Source of the DNA: Sphingomonas mollis
GTDB taxonomy: Bacteria > Pseudomonadota > Alphaproteobacteria > Sphingomonadales > Sphingomonadaceae
Length of the DNA: 64,000 bases
NCBI RefSeq assembly: GCF_016427505.1
Contig: NZ_JAELXS010000003.1
Coordinates: 310,001 to 374,000, forward strand
Direction of reading: 5' to 3'
Numbering within the stretch: the first letter of the stretch is position 1; each line of letters begins with the position of its first letter. The notes under the pieces were generated by a model, which was not told where the DNA came from, did not search any database, and was given only the letters and a program-made list of their open reading frames with translations. Position numbers and translations under genes: made by a program. Below are positions 43,034 to 52,505 of this stretch, one piece after another.

Positions 43034-45421
43034 ATGATCCGCACCCCATCGATCCGCCTGGCCGCCGCCGCGCTCGCCACGACCAGCCTGTTCGCGTTGG
43101 CCAACCCGGCTGCTGCGCAGGAATCGCAGCCCGGCGCGACCACGTCGAACGCCACCGTCGCCAACGCCGACCAGACGGGGCAGGAGGCGGACGACGCCCT
43201 GGGTGGCGACATCATCGTCACCGCCACCCGCCGGGCCGAGCGGTTGCAGGACGTGCCGATCGCAGTCAACGCGATCTCCGGCGATCAGCTGCAACAAAGC
43301 GGCTTCCAGAGTGTGCAGGACATCCAGTACCAGATCCCCGGCGTTCAGTTCGGCACGTCGCCCAACGATGCCGGTTTCCGCCTGCGCGGCGTCGGCACGG
43401 CGGGTGGCTTTTCCAGTTCGTCGGAACAGAATGTCGGCACCGTGGTCGACAACGTCGTCGTACCCTTCGGCAATCCCGTGCAGAGCCTTGGCGATCTCGA
43501 CCGGATCGAGGTGCTGAAAGGGCCGCAGGGGACGCAGTTCGGCAAGAACGCGTCGTCGGGCGTGGTCAACATCACGACCCGCAAGCCCGATCTCAACGCG
43601 TTCGGCGGCAGCGTGTCGGCTGCCTATGGCGAGCTGAACGACTATAACGTCAACGGCAGCGTCAACGTGCCGATCGGTGGCAAGGCGGCGGTCGCGGTCT
43701 ATGCGTTCGGGCGTGGTTATGACGGCTTCGTCTATAACACGGTGCGCAAGGAGGATTGGGGCAAGGTCGATGCCTATGGCGGCCGCGCCAAGTTGCTGTG
43801 GGAGCCGAGCGACGATTTCAGCGCATACCTGATCGGCGACTGGTCGCGCAGCAAGCAGTTCGGCCCCGGCCAGTTGTGGACGCTGAACCGCGCGCCGGCG
43901 CTCACCGATCCGCTGACCGCCGCCCGTTTTGCCGCCGTCGCCGCGCTGGGGGTGACACCGTCGTTTAACAACGACGTCTCGGTCGAGGATGGCGCGGGCT
44001 ATACCGACGAGCGCAATTATGGCGGCTCGCTGGAGCTGAACCTGAAGGCGGGCGATTACAATATCACGTCGATCACCGCCTATCGCCGGCTCGACCTGCG
44101 CCCCTTCATCTATTCGATCGATGCGTTGCCGTTTCCGATCTTTACCGCGCAGGAGACCGGCGCCGATCGCGATTTCCTGTCGCAGGAAGTACGCCTGACC
44201 TCGCCGAGCGGCGGGACGTTCGAATATGTCGCGGGGCTGTACGTGTCGCGGCTGCGCAGCGGCATCGCTGGGCAGAACGCCAGCGCGCAGTTGAGGCCGG
44301 CGGTGCCGTTCGATCCGGTGCAGTTGTCGATCACCAACGGCCTGTCGTCGACGCGGACCACAACCGACAGCGCGGCGGCGTTCATCGACGGATCGGTGCG
44401 GTTGTCGCCGACATTCCGCCTGCTGGTCGGGGGCCGTTATTCCTATGACTGGGTCGATGCGGAGAGCTTTTCGGCGATCGATCCCGCCTTTCCGCCGAAC
44501 GTCGGGCCTAACGGCTTCACCGTTCCCTACGCAGCGCGCGCGCGGGCGACGGGATCGGTGAACAAGGGTGACTGGTCGGGCCGGGTCGGGCTGGAGGCCA
44601 AGCCGTCCGACGATGTCCTGTTCTATGGCACCGTCGCGCGGGGTTATCTGGGGCCGACGGTCGCCTTCTCCGGCCTGTCGGGAACGCGCACCAACGTCGA
44701 TCCGCAGACCGTCATCGATATTACCGTCGGCGCCAAGACGCAGTTGTTCGATCGTCACCTGACGCTGAACGGCAACATCTTCTTCGACACCTATCGCAAC
44801 CTGCAAACGTCGGTGTTCAACGGACTGGAATTCCTGACCCAGAACGCCGGTGGTTTCGAGGCAGCGGGTTTCGAGGTGGAGGCGACGTATCGCTTCAGCC
44901 GGCGCTTTTCGATCAATGCCAGCTACACCTATTCGGACACGTATTTCACCGATTACGTCACCGCCTGCCCGGCGTCGGTCACGGTGCTGGGTGCGGCGGC
45001 CATTGCGGGGCGGTGCAGCGCGCCGGGTTCGACCACCGCGACGCCGTTGTTCCAGGCACGCGGCGAGCCATTGGCGGGGGCGCCCAAGCATAGCGTCACG
45101 GCCGGCGCGAACTTCGATCAGCCGATCACCGACAGCATCAGTCTGGATGCGTCTGCCACCTATTACTACCGCAGCAAGGTGTTCTACGACGTCGGCAACA
45201 GCTTTTCGCAACAGCCCGGTTACGATCTGGTCGGCCTGAATGTGGGTGTCGGGGCGCCCGATGGTCGCTGGCGGGTGGGCGCGTTCGCGCGCAACCTGTT
45301 CGATACGCGCTTCGTCTCGTCGGTGATCGGCCTGCCGTTCGCCAATGCGGGCGGTGCGGTGAACTGGGAAACGCGCGACGGTCGCCGCACGGTGGGCGTC
45401 CAGTTGTCGGGCCGGTTCTGA
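43034..45421 (+). CDS. TonB-dependent outer-membrane receptor
   Basis: 795 residues. Signal peptide ending PAAA|QES (about residue 28), a plug domain (DIIVTATRRAERLQDVPIAVNAISGDQLQQSGFQSVQDIQ ... RLRGVGTAG ... DRIEVLKGPQGTQFGKNASSGVVNI), then a 22-strand barrel ending in phenylalanine (QLSGRF). It imports a substrate too large or rare for porins, using TonB energy. Placed inside the operon, 28 bases after the FAH gene; the likely ligand is the phenolic glycoside. Confidence 0.94.
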   Translation: MIRTPSIRLAAAALATTSLFALANPAAAQESQPGATTSNATVANADQTGQEADDALGGDIIVTATRRAERLQDVPIAVNAISGDQLQQSGFQSVQDIQYQIPGVQFGTSPNDAGFRLRGVGTAGGFSSSSEQNVGTVVDNVVVPFGNPVQSLGDLDRIEVLKGPQGTQFGKNASSGVVNITTRKPDLNAFGGSVSAAYGELNDYNVNGSVNVPIGGKAAVAVYAFGRGYDGFVYNTVRKEDWGKVDAYGGRAKLLWEPSDDFSAYLIGDWSRSKQFGPGQLWTLNRAPALTDPLTAARFAAVAALGVTPSFNNDVSVEDGAGYTDERNYGGSLELNLKAGDYNITSITAYRRLDLRPFIYSIDALPFPIFTAQETGADRDFLSQEVRLTSPSGGTFEYVAGLYVSRLRSGIAGQNASAQLRPAVPFDPVQLSITNGLSSTRTTTDSAAAFIDGSVRLSPTFRLLVGGRYSYDWVDAESFSAIDPAFPPNVGPNGFTVPYAARARATGSVNKGDWSGRVGLEAKPSDDVLFYGTVARGYLGPTVAFSGLSGTRTNVDPQTVIDITVGAKTQLFDRHLTLNGNIFFDTYRNLQTSVFNGLEFLTQNAGGFEAAGFEVEATYRFSRRFSINASYTYSDTYFTDYVTACPASVTVLGAAAIAGRCSAPGSTTATPLFQARGEPLAGAPKHSVTAGANFDQPITDSISLDASATYYYRSKVFYDVGNSFSQQPGYDLVGLNVGVGAPDGRWRVGAFARNLFDTRFVSSVIGLPFANAGGAVNWETRDGRRTVGVQLSGRF

Positions 45422-45423
45422 TC

Positions 45424-46305
45424 GTGACCACGCCGCCGATCTCTTCGTCGGTCGCCGCGATGGGGCAGGCGTTGGGGCCGGCGATCCTCGGCGCGGTACA
45501 GGATCTGTACCGCGCCGAACAGGACGAGTTCGCTGTCGCACAGCCCGTCAGCGTGGCGGATGTGGCCTATGGCGACGATCCCCGGCAGCGTCTCGATCTT
45601 TACGCGCCGATCGATGCCGTTGGCCCGGTGCCGATATTGCTGTGGGTTCATGGCGGCGGCTTCGTGCGGGGGGAGAAGCGCAGCGACGCGCATCCGTTCA
45701 ACGCGCATGTCGGCCGCTGGGCGGCGCGATCCGGGATGCTTGGCGCCGTGATGAATTACCGCCTCGCGCCGGAGCATGTTTGGCCGGCGGGTGGCGAGGA
45801 TGTCGGCGCCGCGATCGACTGGCTGCGTACGCATGCTGCCGCGCAGGGCGGCGATCCTTTGCGGATCGTCGTGATGGGGACATCCGCCGGTGCGGTGCAT
45901 GTCGCGACGATGCTGCGGTTGCGACCGGACGCGGCCGGCGCGTGCGGTGCGGTGTTGCTGTCGGGACTGTACGGTTTCACCGATCTCGATGACCGTGACA
46001 CCGCTTATTATGGCGAGGCCGCGCTGTATCCCGAACGCTCGCCGCGCGAGGCGGTGGTGGCGACCGACCTGCCGCTGCTGGTCGCCTGCGCCGAATTCGA
46101 CCCGCCCCGGTTTCAGCGCGAATTCGCCGCGCTGCTCGCCGCGCGCCTGGCCATGCACGACCGGATGCCGCGTGCCTTGGTCGTGGCGGGCCATAATCAT
46201 TTCAGCCTCGCCTGCCATATCGGTGGCGCGGATACGCAACTGGCCGATGCAGTCCTGGCGTTCGTCCAAGACGTCTGCACGGCAACCAACGGGAGGATTG
46301 CCTGA
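45424..46305 (+). CDS. Alpha/beta hydrolase (hormone-sensitive-lipase-like carboxylesterase)
   Basis: 293 residues with the oxyanion loop HGGGF, catalytic GTSAGAV Ser, plausible triad Asp in CAEFDPP and His in AGHNHFSL. No signal peptide, so cytosolic. It likely cleaves an ester bond in the imported phenolic or its degradation product, for example a depside. Start: GTG at 45424, two bases after the TonB receptor stop; the ATG further in is within the conserved N-terminal region. Overlaps the GH1 gene by one base. Confidence 0.85.
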   Translation: MTTPPISSSVAAMGQALGPAILGAVQDLYRAEQDEFAVAQPVSVADVAYGDDPRQRLDLYAPIDAVGPVPILLWVHGGGFVRGEKRSDAHPFNAHVGRWAARSGMLGAVMNYRLAPEHVWPAGGEDVGAAIDWLRTHAAAQGGDPLRIVVMGTSAGAVHVATMLRLRPDAAGACGAVLLSGLYGFTDLDDRDTAYYGEAALYPERSPREAVVATDLPLLVACAEFDPPRFQREFAALLAARLAMHDRMPRALVVAGHNHFSLACHIGGADTQLADAVLAFVQDVCTATNGRIA

Positions 46306-47606
46306 TGATCGATCGTCGTACCCTGATCGCCGCCGGTGGCGCGCTCGCCGCCGTCCCCGCCTTTGCCCGCGCGCCGAAATCGGCCGCGTTTCCGGCTGAT
46401 TTCATCTGGGGCGCGGCGACCGCCGGGCATCAGGTGGAGGGCAACAATACCAACAGCGATGTCTGGTTTCTGGAGAATGTGAAGCCCACCGTCTTTGCAG
46501 AGCAATCGGGCGATGCCGACAACAGTCTGGAACTGTGGCCGGTCGATCTCGATCTGGCGAAATCGCTTAACCTGAACGCCTATCGGTTCAGCCTGGAATG
46601 GGCGCGGATCGAGCCGGAGCAGGGTCTGTTCTCGATCGCGATGCTCGATCATTACAAGAACATCATCGAGGGATGCCGCGCCCGCGGCCTGCGCCCGCTG
46701 GTGACGTTCAACCATTATACGACGCCGCTGTGGTTCGCGAAGCAGGGCGGCTGGCTCAACGCCGATGCGCCGCAATTGTTCGCGCGCTTCTGCGACCGGG
46801 CCGCCCGGCATCTGGGGGCGGGGATCGATCGGGCGATGACGCTGAACGAGCCCAATATCATGCCGATCCTGCGCTATGTCCTGCCGCCGCAATTCGTGGC
46901 CGGTCAGCGGGCGATGCTGGATGCCGCCGCCAAGAAGGCCGGCGTCGCCAAGTTCACCGCCGGCAATGCGGCCAATCCAGAGGATATCGACGCGATGCGC
47001 GCGAACCTGATCGCCGGGCACAAGGCCGCCAAGGCCGCGATCAAGGCGGTGCGCAGCGACCTGCCCGTGGGCTTCACGCTGTCGATGTTCGACGATCAGG
47101 CGGTCGGCGGCAATGCCGGCCGCGATGCGGCGCGCAAGGAGCTGTACTCGGCCTGGCTGGAAACCGCGCGCGACGACGATTTCATGGGCGTGCAGAATTA
47201 CGAGCGGGTGCTGTGGGGACCGAACGGTCGCCTGCCCGCCCCCAAGGGAGCCACGGTCAACGCGATGGGGGGCGAGGTCTATGCCCCCGGTCTCGCCAAC
47301 GCGGTGCGCTATGCCTATTCGCAGACGCGCAAGCCGATCATCGTTACCGAACACGGCGTCTCGACCGCCGACGACATGATCCGCGCCGCGCTGATCCCCG
47401 CCGCGCTCGCCGAACTGCGCAAGGCGATGGACGAGGGTGTACCGGTGCTGGGCTATTGCCACTGGTCGCTGATCGACAATTTCGAATGGATATCCGGCTA
47501 CAAGCAGCAACTGGGATTGGTTGCGGTCGACCGGACGACCTTCAAGCGGACGCCGAAGCCCAGCGCCGCCGTCTATGCCGCGATCGCCAAGCGGAACGCG
47601 GTATGA
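46305..47606 (+). CDS. Exported GH1 beta-glucosidase
   Basis: 433 residues. Tat-like signal (MIDRRTLIAAGGALAAVPAFARA), then a glycoside hydrolase family 1 TIM barrel: catalytic acid/base E182 in MTLNEPNI and nucleophile E349 in IIVTEHGVS (TEHG in place of the usual TENG), plus the family segment HWSLIDNFEWISGY. Periplasmic by prediction; most GH1 proteins lack a signal. It would release glucose from an aryl glucoside. Start overlaps the esterase stop (TGATG) and the stop overlaps the next start (ATGA). Confidence 0.93.
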   Translation: MIDRRTLIAAGGALAAVPAFARAPKSAAFPADFIWGAATAGHQVEGNNTNSDVWFLENVKPTVFAEQSGDADNSLELWPVDLDLAKSLNLNAYRFSLEWARIEPEQGLFSIAMLDHYKNIIEGCRARGLRPLVTFNHYTTPLWFAKQGGWLNADAPQLFARFCDRAARHLGAGIDRAMTLNEPNIMPILRYVLPPQFVAGQRAMLDAAAKKAGVAKFTAGNAANPEDIDAMRANLIAGHKAAKAAIKAVRSDLPVGFTLSMFDDQAVGGNAGRDAARKELYSAWLETARDDDFMGVQNYERVLWGPNGRLPAPKGATVNAMGGEVYAPGLANAVRYAYSQTRKPIIVTEHGVSTADDMIRAALIPAALAELRKAMDEGVPVLGYCHWSLIDNFEWISGYKQQLGLVAVDRTTFKRTPKPSAAVYAAIAKRNAV

Positions 47607-48550
47607 AACGCGCGCTTCTCGCACTCGGCATCGCGCTGGCGTCGGTATCGACCATGTCTGTCGCGCAGATGCCCAAGTTCACGATGACGCGGATGCCCAC
47701 GCCCGCGCAGACGGACGCGATCCCCCTGTATCCCACCGGCACGCTGCCGGCTGGCGCCACGCCGGAGATATGGGATCGGGTGACGGCGACCATGCCCGAT
47801 GGCACGCGCATGGACAGCCCGATGGCGCGCAACGTGTCGATCCCGACGATAACGCCGGTGCTGCCCGATCCGGGCAAGGCGACCGGCGCGGCGGTCGTCG
47901 TCGCACCGGGTGGCGCCTTCCTGTCGCTGTCGATGGAGTCCGAGGGCTTCCAGATCGCGCGCTGGCTGGCAGATCACGGCATCGCCGCATTCGTGCTGAA
48001 ATACCGGCTCAACACCACTCCGGCGGACGAAGCCGCGTTCCAGCAGGTCATCGGCCAACGGATGGGCGAGGCGATCCGACAGGGTGGTGCCGTCGCCGGC
48101 ATCGGCGAACCGCGGGCCTATCAGGATGCGTTGCAGGCTCTGAAGCTCGTCCGGGCGGGCGGGGCGAAATGGCGTGTCGATCCGGCGCGGGTGGGCATCA
48201 TCGGCTTTTCTGCCGGTGCGATGACCGCGCTGCAATCGGTGTTGACGGGCGAAGGCGCGGCGCGGCCGGCGTTCGTCGGGTACATCTATGGCCCGATGGC
48301 CGCAGTGCCGGTGCCGGCGGGCGCGCCGCCGATGTTTGCCGCCCTCGCGCTCGACGATCCATTGTTCGGGCGGCAGGGCTTCGGCATCATCGAGGCGTGG
48401 CAAAAGGCCGGTGTGCCGGTCGAACTGCATGCCTATGAACGCGGCGATCATGGTTTCGGCATCGGTCGCCCCGGTACGACGACGACCCTGTTGATGGACG
48501 AATTCCACCTGTGGCTCGCCTCGCGCGGGTTGCTGGGTACAGCCAAGTAG
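47603..48550 (+). CDS. Exported alpha/beta hydrolase (acetylxylan-esterase-like)
   Basis: 315 residues with a signal peptide (MKRALLALGIALASVSTMSVAQ). The sequence VVVAPGGAFLSLSMESEGF, catalytic Ser in IIGFSAGAMTAL and His in GDHGFGIG match the family of small secreted esterases often seen beside glycoside hydrolases. It may remove acyl groups from sugars of the imported glycoside. Start overlaps the GH1 stop as ATGA. Confidence 0.85.
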   Translation: MKRALLALGIALASVSTMSVAQMPKFTMTRMPTPAQTDAIPLYPTGTLPAGATPEIWDRVTATMPDGTRMDSPMARNVSIPTITPVLPDPGKATGAAVVVAPGGAFLSLSMESEGFQIARWLADHGIAAFVLKYRLNTTPADEAAFQQVIGQRMGEAIRQGGAVAGIGEPRAYQDALQALKLVRAGGAKWRVDPARVGIIGFSAGAMTALQSVLTGEGAARPAFVGYIYGPMAAVPVPAGAPPMFAALALDDPLFGRQGFGIIEAWQKAGVPVELHAYERGDHGFGIGRPGTTTTLLMDEFHLWLASRGLLGTAK

Positions 48551-48556
48551 GAGCAG

Positions 48557-51500
48557 ATGATGCGTCCCACCCGCCTGATCGCCACCGTCGCGGCGCTGCT
48601 CGCCTCCACCTCTGGCTGGGCGCAGCAGGGCGATCCGCTGATGAACGGGTTCAGGGAGCCGCCGCAGAGCGCCCGTCCGCGCACGTGGTGGCACTGGCTG
48701 AACGGCAACATTACCGAGGACGGGATCGTCAAGGATCTCGAATGGATGAAGCGCGCGGGGCTGGGCGGCGTCCAGAATTTCGATGCGTCGCTGATGACGC
48801 CGCAGATCGTCGACAGGCGGCTCGCCTATATGACGCCCGAATGGAAGCACGCGTTCCGGCTGGCCGCATCGACCGCCGACCGGTTGGGGCTGGAACTCGC
48901 CATCGCCGGATCGCCGGGATGGAGCGAGACCGGCGGGCCATGGGTGCCGCCCGCCGATGGCATGAAGAAACTGGTGTGGAGCGAAACCGACATCGTCGGC
49001 GGTCGTCGCTATGCCGGACGGCTGGTTGCGCCGCCGGGCGTTACCGGGCCGTTCCAGTCGTTGCCGTTCGACGATCCACTGAGCGCGTTCGAGGGCAAGT
49101 CGGCACCACCGTCGCCGCGCTTCTATGCCGATGTGGCGGTGCTCGCCTATCCGGTGTCAACCGCTGTCACTGACGTCGCGCCCGTGGTGACGGTCGGCGA
49201 TGCGCCGGTCGATGCCACCGCGCTGGCCGACGATCGCGCCGATACCAAGGTAGCGGTGGCGAAAGCGGGCGGCACGCTGGTGTTCACCTATCCGCGCGCC
49301 ACGACGATCCGGTCGGCGACCCTGTTCATTCCCGGCGCCCTTCCGCCGTTCGGCGACCCCGAGATGCTGCCGGTGCTGGAGGTCGAGCGAAACGGCGCGT
49401 GGCAGGCGGTCGGCACCTTCCCGGTCGGCACCGTGCCGACGACGATCGCCTTCGCCAAGGTGACCGCCCGCCGCTTCCGCGTCGTCCTCGGTCCCAACAC
49501 CGCACCCAAGCGCATCGGCCTTGGCGCGCCGGCACCGGGGGCGCAGATGGAGGGCGTATTCCCCAGCGGTCCGCCGAGCACGACGATCGGCATCGCGCAT
49601 CTGTCGCTGAGCGGTGAGGCGAAGGTCGATCGTTTCGAGGCGAAGGCGGGGTTCGCGACCGTCGGCGACTATTATGCGCTGAGCAAGGACGTGCCCGATC
49701 TGACCGGAGTCGATCCGGCCAAGGTGGTCGATCTGACCGCGCGGATGCAGCCGGACGGATCGCTCGACTGGACGCCGCCGGCCGGTCGCTGGCGCATCGT
49801 GCGGATCGGCACCTCGTTGCTCGGCACCACCAACCACCCCGCCACGCGCGAGGCGACGGGGCTGGAGGTCGACAAATACGATGCCGCCGCGGTGAGGCGC
49901 TATCTCGACCATTATCTGGGGATGTACCGTGACGCCACCGGCGCCGACCTGATCGGCGCAAAGGGGTTGCGCGCGATCGTGACCGACAGTTTCGAGGCGG
50001 GCGACGCCAATTGGACGCCGCGCATGGTCGAACAGTTCAGGCGACTGCGCGGGTATGATCCGACGCCGTGGATGCCGGCGTTGACCGGGGCGGTCATCGG
50101 ATCGCGGAGCCGGAGCGACGCGTTCCTCTATGACTATCGGCGGACGCTGGCCGATCTGATGGCCAGCGAGCATTACGGCACCGTCGCCACCGTCGCGCAC
50201 GCCAATGGGCTGAAGGTTTATGGTGAAGCGCTGGAGGATGGCCGTCCGGCGCTCGGCAACGATATCGCACTGCGTCGCCATGCCGACGTGCCGATGGCGG
50301 CAATGTGGACGTTCCCGCGCGAGGGTCAGCCGCGACCGACGTTGATCGGCGACCTGCGCGGCGCGGCGTCGGTCGCGCATCTTTATGGACAGAATGTCGT
50401 CGCGGCGGAATCCTTCACGTCGGCCTTTTCACCTTGGGCGTTCGCGCCGGCCGACCTGAAACATGTCGTCGATCTGGAGTTCGTCAACGGCGTCAACCGC
50501 CCGGTGATCCACACCTCCGTCCACCAGCCGGTCGACGACAAGGTGCCGGGGCTGAGCCTCGCGATCTTCGGACAATATTTTAATCGGCACGAAAGCTGGG
50601 CCGAGATGGCGAGGCCGTGGATCGATTATATCGCCCGTTCCAGCTTCTTGTTGCAGCAAGGGCGCAACGTCGCCGACGTCGCCTATTTCTTCGGCGAGGA
50701 AGCGCCGCTGACCGCGCTATATGCGCAGGCGCCGTTGACGGATGTGCCGGTCACCCACGCCTATGACTTCGTCGATGCGGATGCGCTGACGGGGCAGTTA
50801 TCGGTGACGGACGGTGCCCTCGTATCACCGAGTGGTGCGCGATATCGGGTGCTGTATCTCGGCGGGTCGTCGGCGCGCATGACGCTGGCGACGCTGCGCC
50901 GGATCGCGGCGCTGGTCGAACAGGGCGCGACGGTGGTCGGCGATGCACCGACCGGCTCGCCGGCATTGGGTGACGACGCCGCGGCGTATCGGACGTTGGT
51001 CGGTCGGTTGTGGGGCGGTGGCGCGATGGGCAAGGGGCGTGTCGTCGCCGGGCGGGATATCGAGGCGGCGCTGGCCGGCGTCGGCATCGCCCCCGATTTC
51101 ACCTATGCCAAAGCCCAGCCGGACAGCGATGTCGCCTTCGTCCACCGGGCGATGACGGACGGCGATGTCTATTTCGTCTCCAACCGCCGCGATCGTGCCG
51201 AGCGGACCGAAGCGCGTTTCCGGGTGAGCGGTAAAGTGCCCGAACTATGGCATGCCGACACCGGCCGGACGACGGCGGTATCCTATCGGATCGAGGAGGG
51301 GCGAACCGTCGTTCCCCTCGACCTCGCCGCCGGCGAGGCGGTGTTCGTCGTGTTCCGCAAACCCGCCACCGCCAACGCGGCCACTGTAGCAGCACCGGCA
51401 GCCTCGACCGTCGCGCGGATCGATGGACCGTGGACGGTGACCTTCCAGCCCGGTCGCGGCGCGCCCGCCGCGCTGCGATTGCCGACGCTCGCGCCGCTCG

Positions 51501-51877
51501 ATAGCCAGACCGATCCAAAGGTCCGTTACTTTTCGGGCGTCGCGACCTACACCGCCGATGTCACGCTGCCGGTGGTGAAGGGGCGGTTGATGCTCGATCT
51601 CGGCAGGATCGGCGATGTGGCCGAGGTGCGCGTCAATGGCCAGTCGGTCGGCACCGCCTGGCACGTACCCTATCGCCTCGATCTCGGCACTGCCGCACGA
51701 CGCGGACGCAACCGGATCGAGGTGCGGGTCGCGAATCTGTGGGTCAATCGCCTGATCGGTGACGCGCAGCCGGGTGCGGTGAAGACGACGTTCACCTCGC
51801 TTCCGACCTATCGCGCCGCTGCGCCGCTGCGGCCATCGGGATTGATCGGACCGGTGACGATATCCGCCGCGCCGTGA
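48557..51877 (+). CDS. Exported alpha-L-rhamnosidase-like glycoside hydrolase (GH106)
   Basis: 1106 residues; signal peptide MMRPTRLIATVAALLASTSGWAQ. N-terminal segment FREPPQSARPRTWWHWLNGNITEDGI then DLEWMKRAGLGGVQNFDA is typical of GH106; a C-terminal galactose-binding-like beta domain (about 960-1106, including MLDLGRIGDVAEVRVNGQSVGTAW) completes the family layout. GH106 removes L-rhamnose from phenolic rhamnosides; a Sphingomonas paucimobilis enzyme of this family is known. ATG at 48560 is an alternative start with better spacing to GGAG. Last gene of the operon. Confidence 0.9.
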   Translation: MMRPTRLIATVAALLASTSGWAQQGDPLMNGFREPPQSARPRTWWHWLNGNITEDGIVKDLEWMKRAGLGGVQNFDASLMTPQIVDRRLAYMTPEWKHAFRLAASTADRLGLELAIAGSPGWSETGGPWVPPADGMKKLVWSETDIVGGRRYAGRLVAPPGVTGPFQSLPFDDPLSAFEGKSAPPSPRFYADVAVLAYPVSTAVTDVAPVVTVGDAPVDATALADDRADTKVAVAKAGGTLVFTYPRATTIRSATLFIPGALPPFGDPEMLPVLEVERNGAWQAVGTFPVGTVPTTIAFAKVTARRFRVVLGPNTAPKRIGLGAPAPGAQMEGVFPSGPPSTTIGIAHLSLSGEAKVDRFEAKAGFATVGDYYALSKDVPDLTGVDPAKVVDLTARMQPDGSLDWTPPAGRWRIVRIGTSLLGTTNHPATREATGLEVDKYDAAAVRRYLDHYLGMYRDATGADLIGAKGLRAIVTDSFEAGDANWTPRMVEQFRRLRGYDPTPWMPALTGAVIGSRSRSDAFLYDYRRTLADLMASEHYGTVATVAHANGLKVYGEALEDGRPALGNDIALRRHADVPMAAMWTFPREGQPRPTLIGDLRGAASVAHLYGQNVVAAESFTSAFSPWAFAPADLKHVVDLEFVNGVNRPVIHTSVHQPVDDKVPGLSLAIFGQYFNRHESWAEMARPWIDYIARSSFLLQQGRNVADVAYFFGEEAPLTALYAQAPLTDVPVTHAYDFVDADALTGQLSVTDGALVSPSGARYRVLYLGGSSARMTLATLRRIAALVEQGATVVGDAPTGSPALGDDAAAYRTLVGRLWGGGAMGKGRVVAGRDIEAALAGVGIAPDFTYAKAQPDSDVAFVHRAMTDGDVYFVSNRRDRAERTEARFRVSGKVPELWHADTGRTTAVSYRIEEGRTVVPLDLAAGEAVFVVFRKPATANAATVAAPAASTVARIDGPWTVTFQPGRGAPAALRLPTLAPLDSQTDPKVRYFSGVATYTADVTLPVVKGRLMLDLGRIGDVAEVRVNGQSVGTAWHVPYRLDLGTAARRGRNRIEVRVANLWVNRLIGDAQPGAVKTTFTSLPTYRAAAPLRPSGLIGPVTISAAP

Positions 51878-51941
51878 CGGACGGATAGCGCGTTATCGGG
51901 ATCGGTTCGGCTCGTTCGGCGCTATCTTGCGTTGTGGCACG

Positions 51942-52505
51942 ATGCTGGTGTTCCTCGACTTCGAAGCCTCGTCACTCGGGAAACGAGGTGTGCCGATCGA
52001 AGTGGCCTGGGTGTTCGAGGACGGCCGGTCCGAGGCGCATTTGATCCGCCCGGCGCCCTCATGGACCGATTGGGATGACGCGGCCGAGGCGATCCACCAT
52101 ATCCCGCGCGACCGGCTGCTGCGTGACGGGACCGCGCATGACGTGGTCGCGCGGCGGATGGTGGCGGAACTGACGGGGCATGACCTGTTGGCCAGCGCGC
52201 CGTCATGGGACGGTAGATGGCTCAGCGCCCTGCTTCGTGCCGCCGGGTTCGATCGCCACACGTTGCGTCTGAGCGACAGCGACGATGCGCAGCGCGAACG
52301 CGCTACCGCGATCCTCGCGCCGGTCGTGCCGGCGGACCGGCTGGCCGCGACGGTCGGTGATCTGCTTGCGCTGATCGAGGTCCGTGCACCCGGCCAGATC
52401 CCTGTTCATCGCGCGCTGGCCGATGCCGAGGACGAGCGCCGTCACTGGCTGGCCGTGGGGCAGGCCGCCCGGACGCTGGCGGAGGAACTGTCCGTTGCCG
52501 GCTAA
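51942..52505 (+). CDS. Predicted DEDDh-type exonuclease-fold protein
   Basis: 187 residues. Motif I with DFEAS (D-x-E) at the N-terminus and a late H-R-A-L-A-D-A segment matching the H-x4-D of DEDDh exonucleases suggest an RNase T/exonuclease-like fold; middle acidic positions are less clear. No signal peptide. Function is uncertain: exoribonuclease or a nuclease-like regulator. It overlaps the next gene by 11 bases. Start: ATG at 51942; the frame upstream has only five residues more. Confidence 0.65.
   Translation: MLVFLDFEASSLGKRGVPIEVAWVFEDGRSEAHLIRPAPSWTDWDDAAEAIHHIPRDRLLRDGTAHDVVARRMVAELTGHDLLASAPSWDGRWLSALLRAAGFDRHTLRLSDSDDAQRERATAILAPVVPADRLAATVGDLLALIEVRAPGQIPVHRALADAEDERRHWLAVGQAARTLAEELSVAG

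Noticed and set aside
43019..45541. 840-residue open frame antisense to the TonB receptor
   Set aside because: It is Arg/His-rich with no family features and mirrors the receptor; long antisense frames are normal in high-GC DNA.
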